Below are positions 1 through 8,464 of a stretch of 64,000 bases of DNA, in pieces. Source of the DNA: JADKAV01 sp963818505 (GTDB taxonomy: Bacteria > Actinomycetota > Actinomycetes > S36-B12 > UBA10799). The position numbers and the translations under genes are program-made. The number at the start of each line of letters is the position of its first letter. The stretch's first letter is position 1. The stretch lies in contig CAWFSJ010000005.1 in the NCBI GenBank assembly GCA_963818505.1, forward strand, positions 310,001 through 374,000. Direction: 5' to 3'. Below the pieces are notes generated by a model. The model searched no databases. It was not told the DNA's origin and saw only the letters and a list, made by a program, of their open reading frames with translations.

Positions 1-596
1 GCGAATCGTCCGGCCAGGTACTCCAGCCAGCGCCCGCGCTCCTCACCGGTGAACAGCCGACTGGCCTGCGTCTCGGGACGCTGCCGCAGAGTTGCGACGC
101 CCGCTTCGGACGCATTGTGCAGATACGCCGCCCCTGCCAGCGCATCCGCCCGCTGCTCCAGCACCTTGACGAAATCGCACATGTAGTCGACGTAGTTCTG
201 CACCTGCCGTCCTGGATGCAGCACTGGCCGCGAGCCGTAGGCGTCCACAGTGACCAGTTCAGGGTCGTCCGGATCGGCCTGTGCGCGGCTCCACTGCTTG
301 AGTTCGACGACCAGGTAGGACGGCCTGCCGGACTTAGGGTGGTTGCCCGCGACGATCACATCGGTGCGTTTGCTGGAGAGTGGAAGCCGGTGCTCCACGA
401 GCACCTCGACCTCCGACAGCCCCGCCTCGGCGAGGTCGGCCATGAGCACGGGCAACGACGATTGCCACGACCTCACCTCCGCCGAGGAGGGCGCATAGCC
501 GACGTCGATGGCGAACTGCTGGGTCAACCGGGGCACCGCATGATCGTTGAGGAGTTGCGCCAACAACAACTCCGCCGACGACCGAAGCAGCGGCAC
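1..596 (-). CDS. DUF2075-type nuclease/helicase protein, N-terminal part (truncated by window edge)
   Basis: The reading frame runs off the left edge, so only about 198 N-terminal residues are visible. It contains a stretch like SSKRTDVIVAG followed by YLVVELKQW, which fits the D...ExK core of a PD-(D/E)xK nuclease-like fold. After that come HPGRQVQNYVDYMCDF and GAAYLHNAS, which I recognise from the N-terminal region of actinobacterial DUF2075 (DNA/RNA helicase domain) proteins. The helicase/ATPase half would lie outside the window. I chose a GTG start (VPLLRSSAEL) because family members begin with a similar short helix; upstream in-frame sequence looks non-coding. The family is assumed to act on nucleic acid, but its exact role is not established. 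Family assignment is from memory of conserved motifs. Confidence 0.65.
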   Translation of the reverse strand, partial: MPLLRSSAELLLAQLLNDHAVPRLTQQFAIDVGYAPSSAEVRSWQSSLPVLMADLAEAGLSEVEVLVEHRLPLSSKRTDVIVAGNHPKSGRPSYLVVELKQWSRAQADPDDPELVTVDAYGSRPVLHPGRQVQNYVDYMCDFVKVLEQRADALAGAAYLHNASEAGVATLRQRPETQASRLFTGEERGRWLEYLAGRF

Positions 597-746
597 AAGA
601 ACCCCCGCGCAGCACGAAACGATTCGTGCGGGTGGGGGCGTATCCAGCCGATCGGCGAGGAAGCCCGTCGGGCCGCAACCTGACGACTTCACTGTAATGG
701 GCCAAGGCCAGTTCTGCGGCGACTCGCAGCACCTTTTCCCTGCGGG

Positions 747-1046
747 GTGCGCGCCGAACGCGACCTACCAGAGACAGGGCGTTCTCGGCGCAAGATCATC
801 GGTCTGGTCGCGGCCATGGCCGCCTTCGCCCTTGCCGCGTTGTGGATCGTGGTGACTCCCGGCGAATCCGAGTCCGCCAACGGCGTCGTCCGCGTGCTCC
901 TGCGGTGGGGGCACAGCGTGTGCTGGGCGCTGATCGGTGTTGCCGCGCTGGTCTTCTCGGCCGATGGCCCGGCCCGGTTGCGCGATGCGGCCTTGGTGGC
1001 GGCCGGGATCTGTTACGCGGGCTTCATCCTGGCCCTTGTGTTGTAG
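747..1046 (+). CDS. Small membrane protein, unknown function
   Basis: A 99-residue product with a basic N-terminus (RSRRK) and three hydrophobic segments, near residues 17-36, 55-70 and 81-99. It is therefore probably an integral membrane protein with a cytoplasmic N-terminus. The start is a GTG with no clear Shine-Dalgarno. Codon third positions are GC-rich as in the neighbouring genes. It lies between the divergent DUF2075 gene and the large secreted protein and shows no obvious operon partner. I recognise no family, so no function is proposed. Confidence 0.55.
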   Translation: MRAERDLPETGRSRRKIIGLVAAMAAFALAALWIVVTPGESESANGVVRVLLRWGHSVCWALIGVAALVFSADGPARLRDAALVAAGICYAGFILALVL

Positions 1047-1274
1047 GGCGACGCAGCGTCTCGACTGAACACGCGGCCGACTCTTGGGAAGACGCTCACC
1101 CGTGGCGGGCCCTCCCTGCGCAACTGCTCCTACGTGACGATCGGTGGAGTTCCGCGCAAGCCGGCGGGACCGCCGAGTGGCTCCGATATGTTCATTGTGC
1201 CGGCGACCGCCGGATGTTACACTTATGTTCTCGTTGTCACACTGGATGACAGCGTGTCCCCTGGAGTTCATCCA

Positions 1275-4200
1275 ATGCGAAAGACCCTCACCGTCGGCGC
1301 TGTGACCACCGCGATGCTGGCAGGAATGTGCGCGATCCCGGCATCAGCGACAGCCCTGCCTGCCCAGCAACTGGCCGCCAAACCCAAGACCAAACCCGCG
1401 GGCTCGGTGATCATCGCTCCCCGAGCGGGCCAGAAGGTCAAGCGCCACACTGTCAAAGTCACGGTCCGTGCTCCCTACGGTGTGCGCGCTGCCCGACTCA
1501 ACGGCACGAGGCTGACCAACCGAGAGTTCCGCCTGGCGCCCAACGGAAAGCGCCGGACCCTGGTCGCCTCCTCATCCCACGGCCTGCGCCACGGCACCAA
1601 CACCCTGCGCGTCACGGTCAACAAGCGCTACAAGGGCACGAAGACCCAGACCCTGCGATTCACGATCCAGGGCAAGCCGGTCCTCACCGGGGCGGGGCGC
1701 GACAAGCGCGTGGCGGCCGGAACGTCCGTGAACATCAAGGGCACCAGCCGTTTGCACCCATCGGTGCCCAAGAACGCGCGCGCGAGCTTCCGCTGGACGA
1801 TCGTCAGCAAACCGGCCGGGAGCGACGCGACTCTGCGCCACGAGACCAAGCGCAAGCCGCGCCTCAAGACCGACATGCCGGGTAAGTATGTCCTGCGGGT
1901 GAAATCGTCGTACGGACGCAACGCGGCAGCCGGCACGCTCACCTCTGACACCGTGACAGTGTCCGCACCGCAGACCCCGATGGTTCCGTTCAACGCCTTC
2001 TCCGCCGACGGCGCGGGCATTCTGGGAGTCAGCGTCGCCGGGCACTTCTACCCCGACTCGCTGCCGCTGCAGGACGCCTCATGGCAGATGGTCGTGTTCA
2101 ACCGCACGACCATGGGCGTCGACGAGGGGGACAACCGCGCCTACGGCAAGTGCGGCGACGGCTGGTGCAGGGCCACCGACGGGGGCGGGCCGTCCAAGCC
2201 GGTCGATCTCGCCGAGGAGCTCGAGGAACTCGGGCCCGAGGAGTTGGTCGTGCTGGTCCACCGCGAGCAGTACGGACAAGCCGCGGACCTCAGCGACTTC
2301 AGGAAGGTGATGAACATCCCGGCCGCCGCGGTACCGGCCCCCGGCGAGGTGGCCGCGATCGTGGTGGTACCCGGTGAGAACGGCGGCGTGCGCTCGTACA
2401 TGCACGAGGTCGCGGGCAAGGCCGACATGAGTGGGTACATGCTGCAGGACCGCTACTTCAACTACACGTTCGTCGACGACGAGCGGGTGCCGTTCGACAC
2501 CCGCGCCGCACAGAGCTGCGACAGCGCCTCCTGCACGGCCACGGTTGAACTCGGCGGCACGAAGCGTTCCTACACGGTCAAGGACGGCCAAGCCGGAATC
2601 GTCATCTCGCGTTTCGACCGGCGCACGCTGGCCTTCCGCGACGCACAGTTCGTTCTTACCCGCGGGCAGTACGGCGACCAGACGAAGGCCAACATGCTCG
2701 CCACGGCGAAGTACCTGAACTCGCTGCCGAAGGACGACCTGGTGGTCATCACGTCCCTGGCAGCACCAGGCGAGCCGATCCTCAGTCGCCCGACGCCGAT
2801 CCTCGAGAAGAACGACGACGAGGATCTGGTCATGACCGGTGACCCCGCCACCAGGCTCGGCAGCGCGATCGCCCGGTTCGGGGGCACCCGCCACCGCTTC
2901 CTGCAGGCTGGCATCCAGGCCGACGACGGCTACACCATGATCGGATACCCAGGGCTCGATGAGGGTCAGGCGGACGAGGCGCACGCCAAGGACGCGCGGC
3001 TCACCGGGGCGCTGCAACGCGACGCCTCGCAGATCTTCACCACCCACAACGTGACGCAGGCACCTGAGCCGGTCGACAAACTGGTGTCCACGGTCATGAG
3101 CACCCCCAACACGCTGGCATGGCCCGGGCAGGACGACCCGAAGTTCCGGCAGGTGCTTTCTTGCCTGGCCGCCGACAAGCCGAACCTCAACCAGAGCGAC
3201 CCGCGCAAGTCCTATTGGAACAACTCCAAGCAGATCAGCGCGAGCGACTGGACCAACTGGGCAGCCCAGGTGAAGACCGCCAAACCTGAGGACTGCCCCG
3301 GCACGGACGCAGGCGTCTTCGCGCAAGCCAGGGACCAGTTCGTCCGAGAACTGCGCCTCAACGGCTACCTGCGTTCCTACATCAACGACATGAAGGACCC
3401 CTTCAGCAATAGCGCCGCGATCTCCCAGTTGGCGAACCTGAACAAGTGGGCTTCGGACCTCAAGGCGTCGAGCGACGAGATCAAGAGCAAGGGCGTGAAG
3501 ATCGACTGGTTTGCGCTGATCGCCACGGCGATCGAGGCCGTCGCACCCTTCCTCGCGCCTTATCTAGAGGGCCAGGCCGGCAAGAAGATCGTGGAGAGCC
3601 TGACCCATGCGCTGGCTGTGGCGATCGCGGGCAGCCTGGAGTACACCGGCTCGTACCTGGAGAGCGAGGAGACCGGCGACAAGTACCTCGAGGACGACGA
3701 GTTCACCGCGGAGGTGGGCAAACTCGGCGCTGAGGTCGTTGACCGTCTCCAGACCACTGCCGCCAACTTCGACCGCATGGGTGACGTGATCGCGTCGGAC
3801 TACTCGAAGCTGACCCGCATCGGCAACGAGTTGATCGACTGCAAGAAGGAGAAGGATGCCGGCCGGGCACCGGGCGACAAGACCTTCGACTGCGATGCGT
3901 CGTTCTACTCCGACAACATCACTCTGGCCAAGGCCGAAGCCACCGCCAGCCACACCGCTGAGCGGACGATCTACGAGGCGATCCTGCCTCTGACCTACCC
4001 GGTCACCAACCTGCCGTGGGACGGCAAGATCACCCAGGGGTACGGCCGCCCCGAGGGCAACTGGGACGCGACGTTGTTCACCTGCTTCAACGCCACCCCG
4101 TTCCCGCAGTCGTGGCCCGCGGGATCCAAGCCGTTCCTGCGTCGCTCGGTCGGCCTGCAGATCGACCAGGATCTGGCGTTCGACTCCGCTGCCGGACAGC

Positions 4201-4466
4201 GGCCCGGCGTGAAGATCCCGCAGTTCGACACCTACGTGATTGCCGCGTTCGGCAACGACCGGTTCAACGTCGACACCGCGGAGAAGGCCGTGAGCCGCCT
4301 CTTCGGCAAGGTCACCGACAGCACCGACCCCGCTGACGGCGGGCTTGGCGCGGACCCGGTGGACTTCGTCCTGACCCAGCGCGCCGAGGGCAAGATCAAG
4401 GACTACCCCTTGGGCTGCGGCGGGTTCGAGAACAAGAACCCGGTGCCCGCGCCGCAGGACCGGTAG
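1275..4466 (+). CDS. Large secreted Ig-like-domain protein of unknown function
   Basis: The product has 1063 residues. I chose the ATG at 1275 because it begins a textbook Sec signal peptide (MRKTLTVGAV..., hydrophobic core, then an ASA cleavage region) and has CTGGAG upstream; the frame is open further upstream without a signal sequence. The mature N-terminus (residues about 35-230) carries two beta-rich modules. The first resembles an Ig/CARDB-like fold (AGQKVKRHTVKVTV ... GTNTLRVTV) and the second a PKD-like module ending GKYVLRVKSSYG. The remaining 800 residues contain several Cys residues and mixed alpha/beta sequence with no catalytic motif I recognise. A hydrophobic-helical stretch around residues 745-790 could insert in or lie on a membrane. 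It stands alone, followed by a hairpin. Confidence 0.75.
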   Translation: MRKTLTVGAVTTAMLAGMCAIPASATALPAQQLAAKPKTKPAGSVIIAPRAGQKVKRHTVKVTVRAPYGVRAARLNGTRLTNREFRLAPNGKRRTLVASSSHGLRHGTNTLRVTVNKRYKGTKTQTLRFTIQGKPVLTGAGRDKRVAAGTSVNIKGTSRLHPSVPKNARASFRWTIVSKPAGSDATLRHETKRKPRLKTDMPGKYVLRVKSSYGRNAAAGTLTSDTVTVSAPQTPMVPFNAFSADGAGILGVSVAGHFYPDSLPLQDASWQMVVFNRTTMGVDEGDNRAYGKCGDGWCRATDGGGPSKPVDLAEELEELGPEELVVLVHREQYGQAADLSDFRKVMNIPAAAVPAPGEVAAIVVVPGENGGVRSYMHEVAGKADMSGYMLQDRYFNYTFVDDERVPFDTRAAQSCDSASCTATVELGGTKRSYTVKDGQAGIVISRFDRRTLAFRDAQFVLTRGQYGDQTKANMLATAKYLNSLPKDDLVVITSLAAPGEPILSRPTPILEKNDDEDLVMTGDPATRLGSAIARFGGTRHRFLQAGIQADDGYTMIGYPGLDEGQADEAHAKDARLTGALQRDASQIFTTHNVTQAPEPVDKLVSTVMSTPNTLAWPGQDDPKFRQVLSCLAADKPNLNQSDPRKSYWNNSKQISASDWTNWAAQVKTAKPEDCPGTDAGVFAQARDQFVRELRLNGYLRSYINDMKDPFSNSAAISQLANLNKWASDLKASSDEIKSKGVKIDWFALIATAIEAVAPFLAPYLEGQAGKKIVESLTHALAVAIAGSLEYTGSYLESEETGDKYLEDDEFTAEVGKLGAEVVDRLQTTAANFDRMGDVIASDYSKLTRIGNELIDCKKEKDAGRAPGDKTFDCDASFYSDNITLAKAEATASHTAERTIYEAILPLTYPVTNLPWDGKITQGYGRPEGNWDATLFTCFNATPFPQSWPAGSKPFLRRSVGLQIDQDLAFDSAAGQRPGVKIPQFDTYVIAAFGNDRFNVDTAEKAVSRLFGKVTDSTDPADGGLGADPVDFVLTQRAEGKIKDYPLGCGGFENKNPVPAPQDR

Positions 4467-4469
4467 TCA

Positions 4470-4519
4470 GACTCCCCCCACGCGTGCTTATGTGGCGCTT
4501 CGGAATCGCGGGGGGAGTC
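4470..4519 (+). terminator. GC-rich hairpin after the large secreted-protein gene
   Basis: The arms GACTCCCCCC and GGGGGGAGTC flank a loop of about 25-30 nt, starting four bases after the stop codon of the upstream gene. There is no U-tract, so it is a plausible actinobacterial L-shaped terminator or simply an inverted repeat. Confidence 0.4.
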
Positions 4520-4572
4520 CGGCCGTCCGGTGATAGTGGGGTTCGCGGGTGAATACACGTCGAAGTCCACTT

Positions 4573-4718
4573 GCGTACTTTTCGGGGTGGCGGCACCCCT
4601 TGATCAACCGGAAAAGTACGCCCATAACCCCCGAATATGGATGATTGGGACGCGTTTGTGTCCTTTTCGGGTTGATCAAGGCGACCCAGGCGCCGTTCTC
4701 AACCGCAAAAGTACGCGT
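4573..4718. repeat. Pair of hairpin elements with a shared core in opposite orientation (family 4)
   Basis: The hairpin at 4573-4621 has arms GCGTACTTTTC and GAAAAGTACGC, with an inner GGGGTG/CACCCC stem and TTGATCAA. A second hairpin at 4650-4718 has arms beginning ACGCGT with CCTTTTCGGGTTGA opposite TCTCAACCGCAAAAG. Reversed, it again contains CCTTGATCAACC followed by GAAAAG. The two are therefore diverged inverted copies of one element. They occupy most of the gap between the secreted-protein gene and the antitoxin gene, and no coding sequence is visible in them. Confidence 0.6.
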
Positions 4719-4750
4719 TTGTGAATGTGCTCCTGTGCTCCTGTGCTCCT

Positions 4751-4990
4751 GTGAAGAATCTGACAGTCACGCCGCCAGATGAGGTGTATCGGTTGGCTCG
4801 GGTTCGCGGGGTTGAATCGGGGATGTCGGTAAGCGCGTTGGTCGCCGCGTACCTACGGTCGCTCGAGAGCGGTTCTGCTGAATTTCACCGCCTCGCACAA
4901 CAACAAGAGGACGTCGTTGCGAGTGTCACCGAGTTCCGCGCCGGCGTTCGATTGAGTCGAGATGAGGTCCACGAGCGTGCAGTTCGTTGA
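4751..4990 (+). CDS. Ribbon-helix-helix-like antitoxin (VapB type)
   Basis: A 79-residue protein starting at GTG 4751 (VKNLTVTPPDEVYRLARVRG). It has a short beta strand followed by helices with the pattern MSVSALVAAYLRSL, as in RHH antitoxins that bind their own promoter and neutralise a PIN toxin. The C-terminal half is helical and charged (EFHRLAQQQEDVV...), as expected for the toxin-wrapping tail. The next gene is a PIN-domain toxin whose start overlaps this stop, the usual vapBC arrangement. Three copies of an 8-bp unit (GTGCTCCT, 4727-4750) lie directly before the start, so the leader is unusual. The antitoxin frame is intact although the toxin is broken. Confidence 0.7.
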   Translation: MKNLTVTPPDEVYRLARVRGVESGMSVSALVAAYLRSLESGSAEFHRLAQQQEDVVASVTEFRAGVRLSRDEVHERAVR

Positions 4991-5387
4991 TACGAACGTT
5001 CTGCTTCATGCGATTTCTACCCACCCCTCTGAGACCAGGGCAGGCCCAGATCGCCAGAGGGCTACTCGATGCCGCCGACATCTGTTTGTCTACGCAGGTA
5101 CTGCAGGAGTTCTACGTTCAAGCCACCCGCGGATCCCGGCCAGACGCCCTCTCGCATCCCCAGGCTTCAGCGCTGGTCGAGGCATTCACCCGGTTCTCCA
5201 TACAGGACGTAACAGTCTCGATCGTTCGGTGCGGCCATCGAGACGATGCAACGGTTCGACGTGTCGTATTGGGATGCGGCAATCATCGAGGCGGCTCGGG
5301 AGTCTGGATGCACCAGACTGCTCCCCGAGGACCTCCCAGATTGGCCAGGACTACAACGGCGTCACTGTGGTGAACCCATTCGCGTGA
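4962..5387 (+). pseudogene. PIN-domain toxin (VapC type), broken by three one-base shifts
   Basis: The frame opening at 4962 (alternative GTG start 4977) reads QFVDTNVLLHAIS, the first acidic motif of a PIN ribonuclease. The next frame continues with AQIARGLLDAADICLSTQVLQEFYVQATRG from about 5041. The third frame gives AAIETMQRFDVSYWDAAIIEAARESG, including the second acidic motif, and ESGCTRLLPEDL. The end returns to the first frame as QDYNGVTVVNPFA and stop. Each switch is explained by one extra base in a short homopolymer (GGG at 5038-5040, GG at 5228-5229, TT at 5341-5342). Repaired, it would be an ordinary VapC of about 135-140 residues. Either the toxin is dead while the antitoxin remains, or the consensus has insertion errors. 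Confidence 0.75.
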
Positions 5388-5421
5388 GCGCCCTCGCCAA
5401 CGTCGACTTCCCGTCGCCGCC

Positions 5422-6327
5422 TCATGGCCGGTGGCCCAAGTCGAAGACCATCACGTTAGCCCCGTGGTGTTCGTTCTTCCAGTGCGGCGTGGACAGCAGT
5501 TTGATCAGCTTCTTGCGCTTCATTCCCTTGAGCTTGCGTTCGTCCCAGTAGCCGCTCAGCGCGAGCAGTCGCAACTCCTTCGTGCTCATGCTGCGCAACT
5601 TCTTCTTCGGCCACCAGTACTCCGCCGGTCTGCCCGGCCCGAATTTCTTCGCCCGTCGGCGACGCGGCTGGTCCTGCTCTTCGGGCTCGTAGGGAAGCTC
5701 CTCCTCCAGAACCAACTCCGGCTCTTCCCCACGCAGCTGGCCAGAGCCCCACATGGCGAAGACGTCGCTGAACACGTCGTGCTGGCACTCGTGCTCGGTG
5801 TCAGGGAAAGCGCACTGGGTTATCCGGCCGACGACGATCTGTTCCAGGGGGATGTAGCAGCATTCGGCCAGCAGACCGAGCATCAGATCGGGCACACTCC
5901 AGTCCTCGATCATCGACCGATCCACGCCGCGCTCGACGTAGATGTCCAGCAAATCCGAGCGTGTGAAGCCTCGATCCAAAAGCAGCTCAGCCTCCCAGTT
6001 GTACTGCAGAGCGCTCATCAGACCATCCGACATCGGCCAGAACGGCGAAGAACTACCCACCAACTCGGCCGACGACGCGGGAGCGACCTGAAGCATCAGC
6101 GCCCACGGATGACCGTCCGGCCCCGCCCCATGGAAGCCGCCAAACTGGAACGGCATGTGCGAGCCGAGGAAGTCGGCCTCGAGCTGGTCATGCTGATCCT
6201 GGCCAAACTGGACCAGACTCGCAGTCGCCACGAGTTCGGTGTCCACATCAAGGTCGACGGCAGCCTGCCAGATCCCCGTCATCCGCGAACCCGGTTCGAA
6301 GTAGAAGGAATCGAAGAAGTAGCCCAT
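5422..6327 (-). CDS. Unknown protein with a basic C-terminal Rho-N/SAP-like tail
   Basis: A 301-residue product if it starts at ATG 6327 (MGYFFDSFYFEPGS), four bases after the upstream stop. A start at 6363 would overlap the upstream gene by 32 bases. Residues 1-200 are mixed alpha/beta and rich in Trp, Phe and acidic residues. An acidic linker (EEPELVLEEELPYEPEE) is followed by a basic patch (RRRRAKKFGPGR). The last 55 residues (MSTKELRLLALSGYW ... KGMKRKKLIKLLS) have the helix-turn-helix spacing of Rho-N/SAP nucleic-acid-binding motifs. This similarity is my inference from pattern. It forms a tight two-gene unit with the upstream gene. Function unknown. Confidence 0.6.
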   Translation of the reverse strand: MGYFFDSFYFEPGSRMTGIWQAAVDLDVDTELVATASLVQFGQDQHDQLEADFLGSHMPFQFGGFHGAGPDGHPWALMLQVAPASSAELVGSSSPFWPMSDGLMSALQYNWEAELLLDRGFTRSDLLDIYVERGVDRSMIEDWSVPDLMLGLLAECCYIPLEQIVVGRITQCAFPDTEHECQHDVFSDVFAMWGSGQLRGEEPELVLEEELPYEPEEQDQPRRRRAKKFGPGRPAEYWWPKKKLRSMSTKELRLLALSGYWDERKLKGMKRKKLIKLLSTPHWKNEHHGANVMVFDLGHRP

Positions 6328-6331
6328 CACA

Positions 6332-6847
6332 TCACCAATCAACCGGCGGGGTCGGGCGGACATCCTCTGCCACGGCCGCCTCTAGGACGCGCACTTCATC
6401 GGCGGCGCGGGTGAGCGCCACCCGTGAGGTCAGGAAACTGATGCCGTCGGCGTCGTCACCATGCACCTGCACCTCAAGCTCGACCTCGCCATCAGTACTC
6501 GACAACACACGAATCTCCAGGCCGGACTGCAGATCATGAACCGACGCGACGCTGAGTTCGGGATTCATGTCACTGGCACAGGCGAAGAAGAACTGCGCCA
6601 GGTCCCCACTCAGCCCTATCGCCATAGGCCGACGCATGAACTTCGCGTAGTGGTCAGGCGTCAACAGGCCCACTTCCAGCACCAGGTGCGGCGAACCACC
6701 GTTCATGACGCCGCTGCGCAGGAACAGCGCTGCACCCCCGAAACCGGCTATCCGGAACAGCCCCGCCTGGTACAGATCCATCGGTCCCGGCGGCGCAATC
6801 ATGCTGACCATCCCAAGCACCGCGCTTCTCGAATCCCCATCTCTCAT
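6332..6847 (-). CDS. Unknown protein, first gene of a two-gene unit
   Basis: Taken from ATG 6847 it has 171 residues. The frame is open further upstream but that sequence has no coding character, and AAGGGGG lies immediately before this ATG. An internal GTG or ATG 20-30 bases downstream would give better Shine-Dalgarno spacing, so the start is uncertain. The N-terminus is glycine-rich and hydrophobic. The C-terminal half (SGLEIRVLSSTDGEVELEVQVHG...) is beta-rich and faintly recalls small sensor- or immunity-like domains of the DUF5959 kind. I would not assign it. Its stop precedes the next gene by four bases, implying co-transcription. Confidence 0.5.
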   Translation of the reverse strand: MRDGDSRSAVLGMVSMIAPPGPMDLYQAGLFRIAGFGGAALFLRSGVMNGGSPHLVLEVGLLTPDHYAKFMRRPMAIGLSGDLAQFFFACASDMNPELSVASVHDLQSGLEIRVLSSTDGEVELEVQVHGDDADGISFLTSRVALTRAADEVRVLEAAVAEDVRPTPPVDW

Positions 6848-7201
6848 CCCCCTTACAACACCATTGTGCCCAGGGGGTACGACAAGATCCGGTGTACTGA
6901 TGGCGGCCCAAGCGCGGACTCGGGGGTGCGCACATGGCCTTCGGACCAGTGACTCTTCGAGACGGTCATCGCACTGACGGACGACCAAACCAAGTAGATC
7001 GCGGAGGACCTCGTGTCGAAAGGGCTCGCCTGAGCCATCCTCGTCGCCGCATTGACCTCGGTTTCGCAACCCGCTGCCAACTCCCACCGGGTGGCTCAAG
7101 GCCCGCCCACCGGCTGAGCGGCGCAGCCAGCAACCGGACGCCCGGCTAGAACTGTCACCTCCGCCGCCACCAACCCACACCCCTTTCGGTACAACTGAAC
7201 C
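6848..7201. other. Gene-free stretch with a possible degraded coding remnant
   Basis: No intact gene is visible. On the plus strand, around 6955-7105, one frame reads LFETVIALTDDQTK, stop, IAEDLVSKGLA, stop, AILVAALTSVSQPAANS. That has coding-like composition interrupted by TAG and TGA, each one C-to-T change from CAG and CGA. It may be the eroded tail of a former gene. No repeats or promoters are convincing here. Confidence 0.25.
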
Positions 7202-8464
7202 GTGCGCATCCTGAAAGTCATCCTCATCTCAGTGCTGTCCTTGGCGCTGCTGGCCGGGCTGGTCATCGCAGGGGTGTACTGGTTCGACCGCTGGCAGACC
7301 GACCGGGAGCAGTCAGCACTTGAGGCTTTCTACACGCCACCGGCCGAGATCACCGGGGACGAAGGCGCCGTGATCCGCTCCGAACCCGCACCCGACTGGG
7401 ACGTCCCAGGGGCGACGGCGACCCGCATCCTCTACGTCACCAAGGACGCCAACACCAACAGCAAACGCGTCGCAGGCGGCACCGTCTGGATCCCCACCGC
7501 GACCGCCACCAAGGACCGCAAGGTGGTGGCCTGGGCGCACCCGACCGTCGGCCTGGGCAACAGCTGTGCCCCGAGCCGCAACGCCGACTCGCTGAAGCTG
7601 ACCAGCGCGTGGATCCAGCAGATGGCCGGCCAAGGTTGGATCGTCACGGCAACTGACTACTCGGGGCTCGGGACGCCGCAGCCCTTCACGTACCTGGAAG
7701 GTCAGCAGGAGACAACCGACGTGGTCAACTCGGTGCGGGCCGCCGCGGCGCTACCCGATGCGCGGGCCGGCACCCAGTGGGCTGTCTACGGGCATTCGCA
7801 GGGCGGGCATTCCGCGCTGTGGACCGCTGCTCTCGCGCCGGGGATGGCCCCGGAACTCGAGTTGGTCGCAGCAGCTGCGGCTGCGCCGGCGGCGGATCTC
7901 TACGCGACGATCAATCAGCAATGGGACACAACCATCGCGTGGCTGATCGGCCCGGAGGTGGTCGTGTCGTGGCCGGACACGTATCCGGACCTCGTGGCAT
8001 CCGAGGTCGTCTCCGATGCGGGTCTGAGCGCGACCGAGAGCGAGGCTCAGGATTGCCTGCTGGATGCGGGCCTTTTCGGGCTGGCGCGGCAGGACCTTGT
8101 CAAAGAGACGTACTTCAAGGTGAACCCGTACACAAACCGGGCCTGGGCGGCAGCCCTTGAGGAAGAGACACCCAAGCCCACCAAGGCCTCGATGCCGGTC
8201 TTCGTGGGCCAGGGAACTGACGACGAAGTCGTGCTCGCCAACAGCACAGCCGCGATGCAGGAGCAGTGGTGCAAGGCCGGCAGCGACCTGACCATGGACT
8301 GGCTCGGTGGTGTGAGCCACGAGGATGCTGGCGAGGCCTCCGGACCGGCGGTTGTGGACTGGCTGGCCGACCGGTTCGCGGGCAAGCCGACCTCACCGAA
8401 CTGCGACCAGACGCCACCCGTCGCGCCCTTCACACCGCAGGCGGGGGACCCAGCGCAGCCGTAA
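7202..8464 (+). CDS. Membrane-anchored alpha/beta hydrolase, secretory lipase (LIP) family
   Basis: A 420-residue protein starting at GTG 7202 with an uncleaved-looking N-terminal hydrophobic segment (residues 3-27), so it is likely exported and anchored or secreted. The nucleophile elbow is YGHSQGG (Ser about 199). A late Asp in FVGQGTDDEVV and a His in GGVSHEDAG complete a catalytic triad. The arrangement with an early WAHPTVGLGNSCAPS and WIVTATDYSGLGTP matches the fungal/actinobacterial secretory lipase family that hydrolyses triacylglycerols or other esters. The C-terminus is Pro-rich. It is monocistronic, and its downstream gap holds a nested inverted repeat. The specific substrate cannot be read from the sequence. 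Confidence 0.85.
   Translation: MRILKVILISVLSLALLAGLVIAGVYWFDRWQTDREQSALEAFYTPPAEITGDEGAVIRSEPAPDWDVPGATATRILYVTKDANTNSKRVAGGTVWIPTATATKDRKVVAWAHPTVGLGNSCAPSRNADSLKLTSAWIQQMAGQGWIVTATDYSGLGTPQPFTYLEGQQETTDVVNSVRAAAALPDARAGTQWAVYGHSQGGHSALWTAALAPGMAPELELVAAAAAAPAADLYATINQQWDTTIAWLIGPEVVVSWPDTYPDLVASEVVSDAGLSATESEAQDCLLDAGLFGLARQDLVKETYFKVNPYTNRAWAAALEEETPKPTKASMPVFVGQGTDDEVVLANSTAAMQEQWCKAGSDLTMDWLGGVSHEDAGEASGPAVVDWLADRFAGKPTSPNCDQTPPVAPFTPQAGDPAQP

Noticed and set aside
6848..7180. Extending the first gene of the unknown pair to a start at 7180.
   Set aside because: The added 111 residues are low-complexity Gly/Arg/Ser sequence without coding character, and AAGGGGG lies just before the ATG at 6847.
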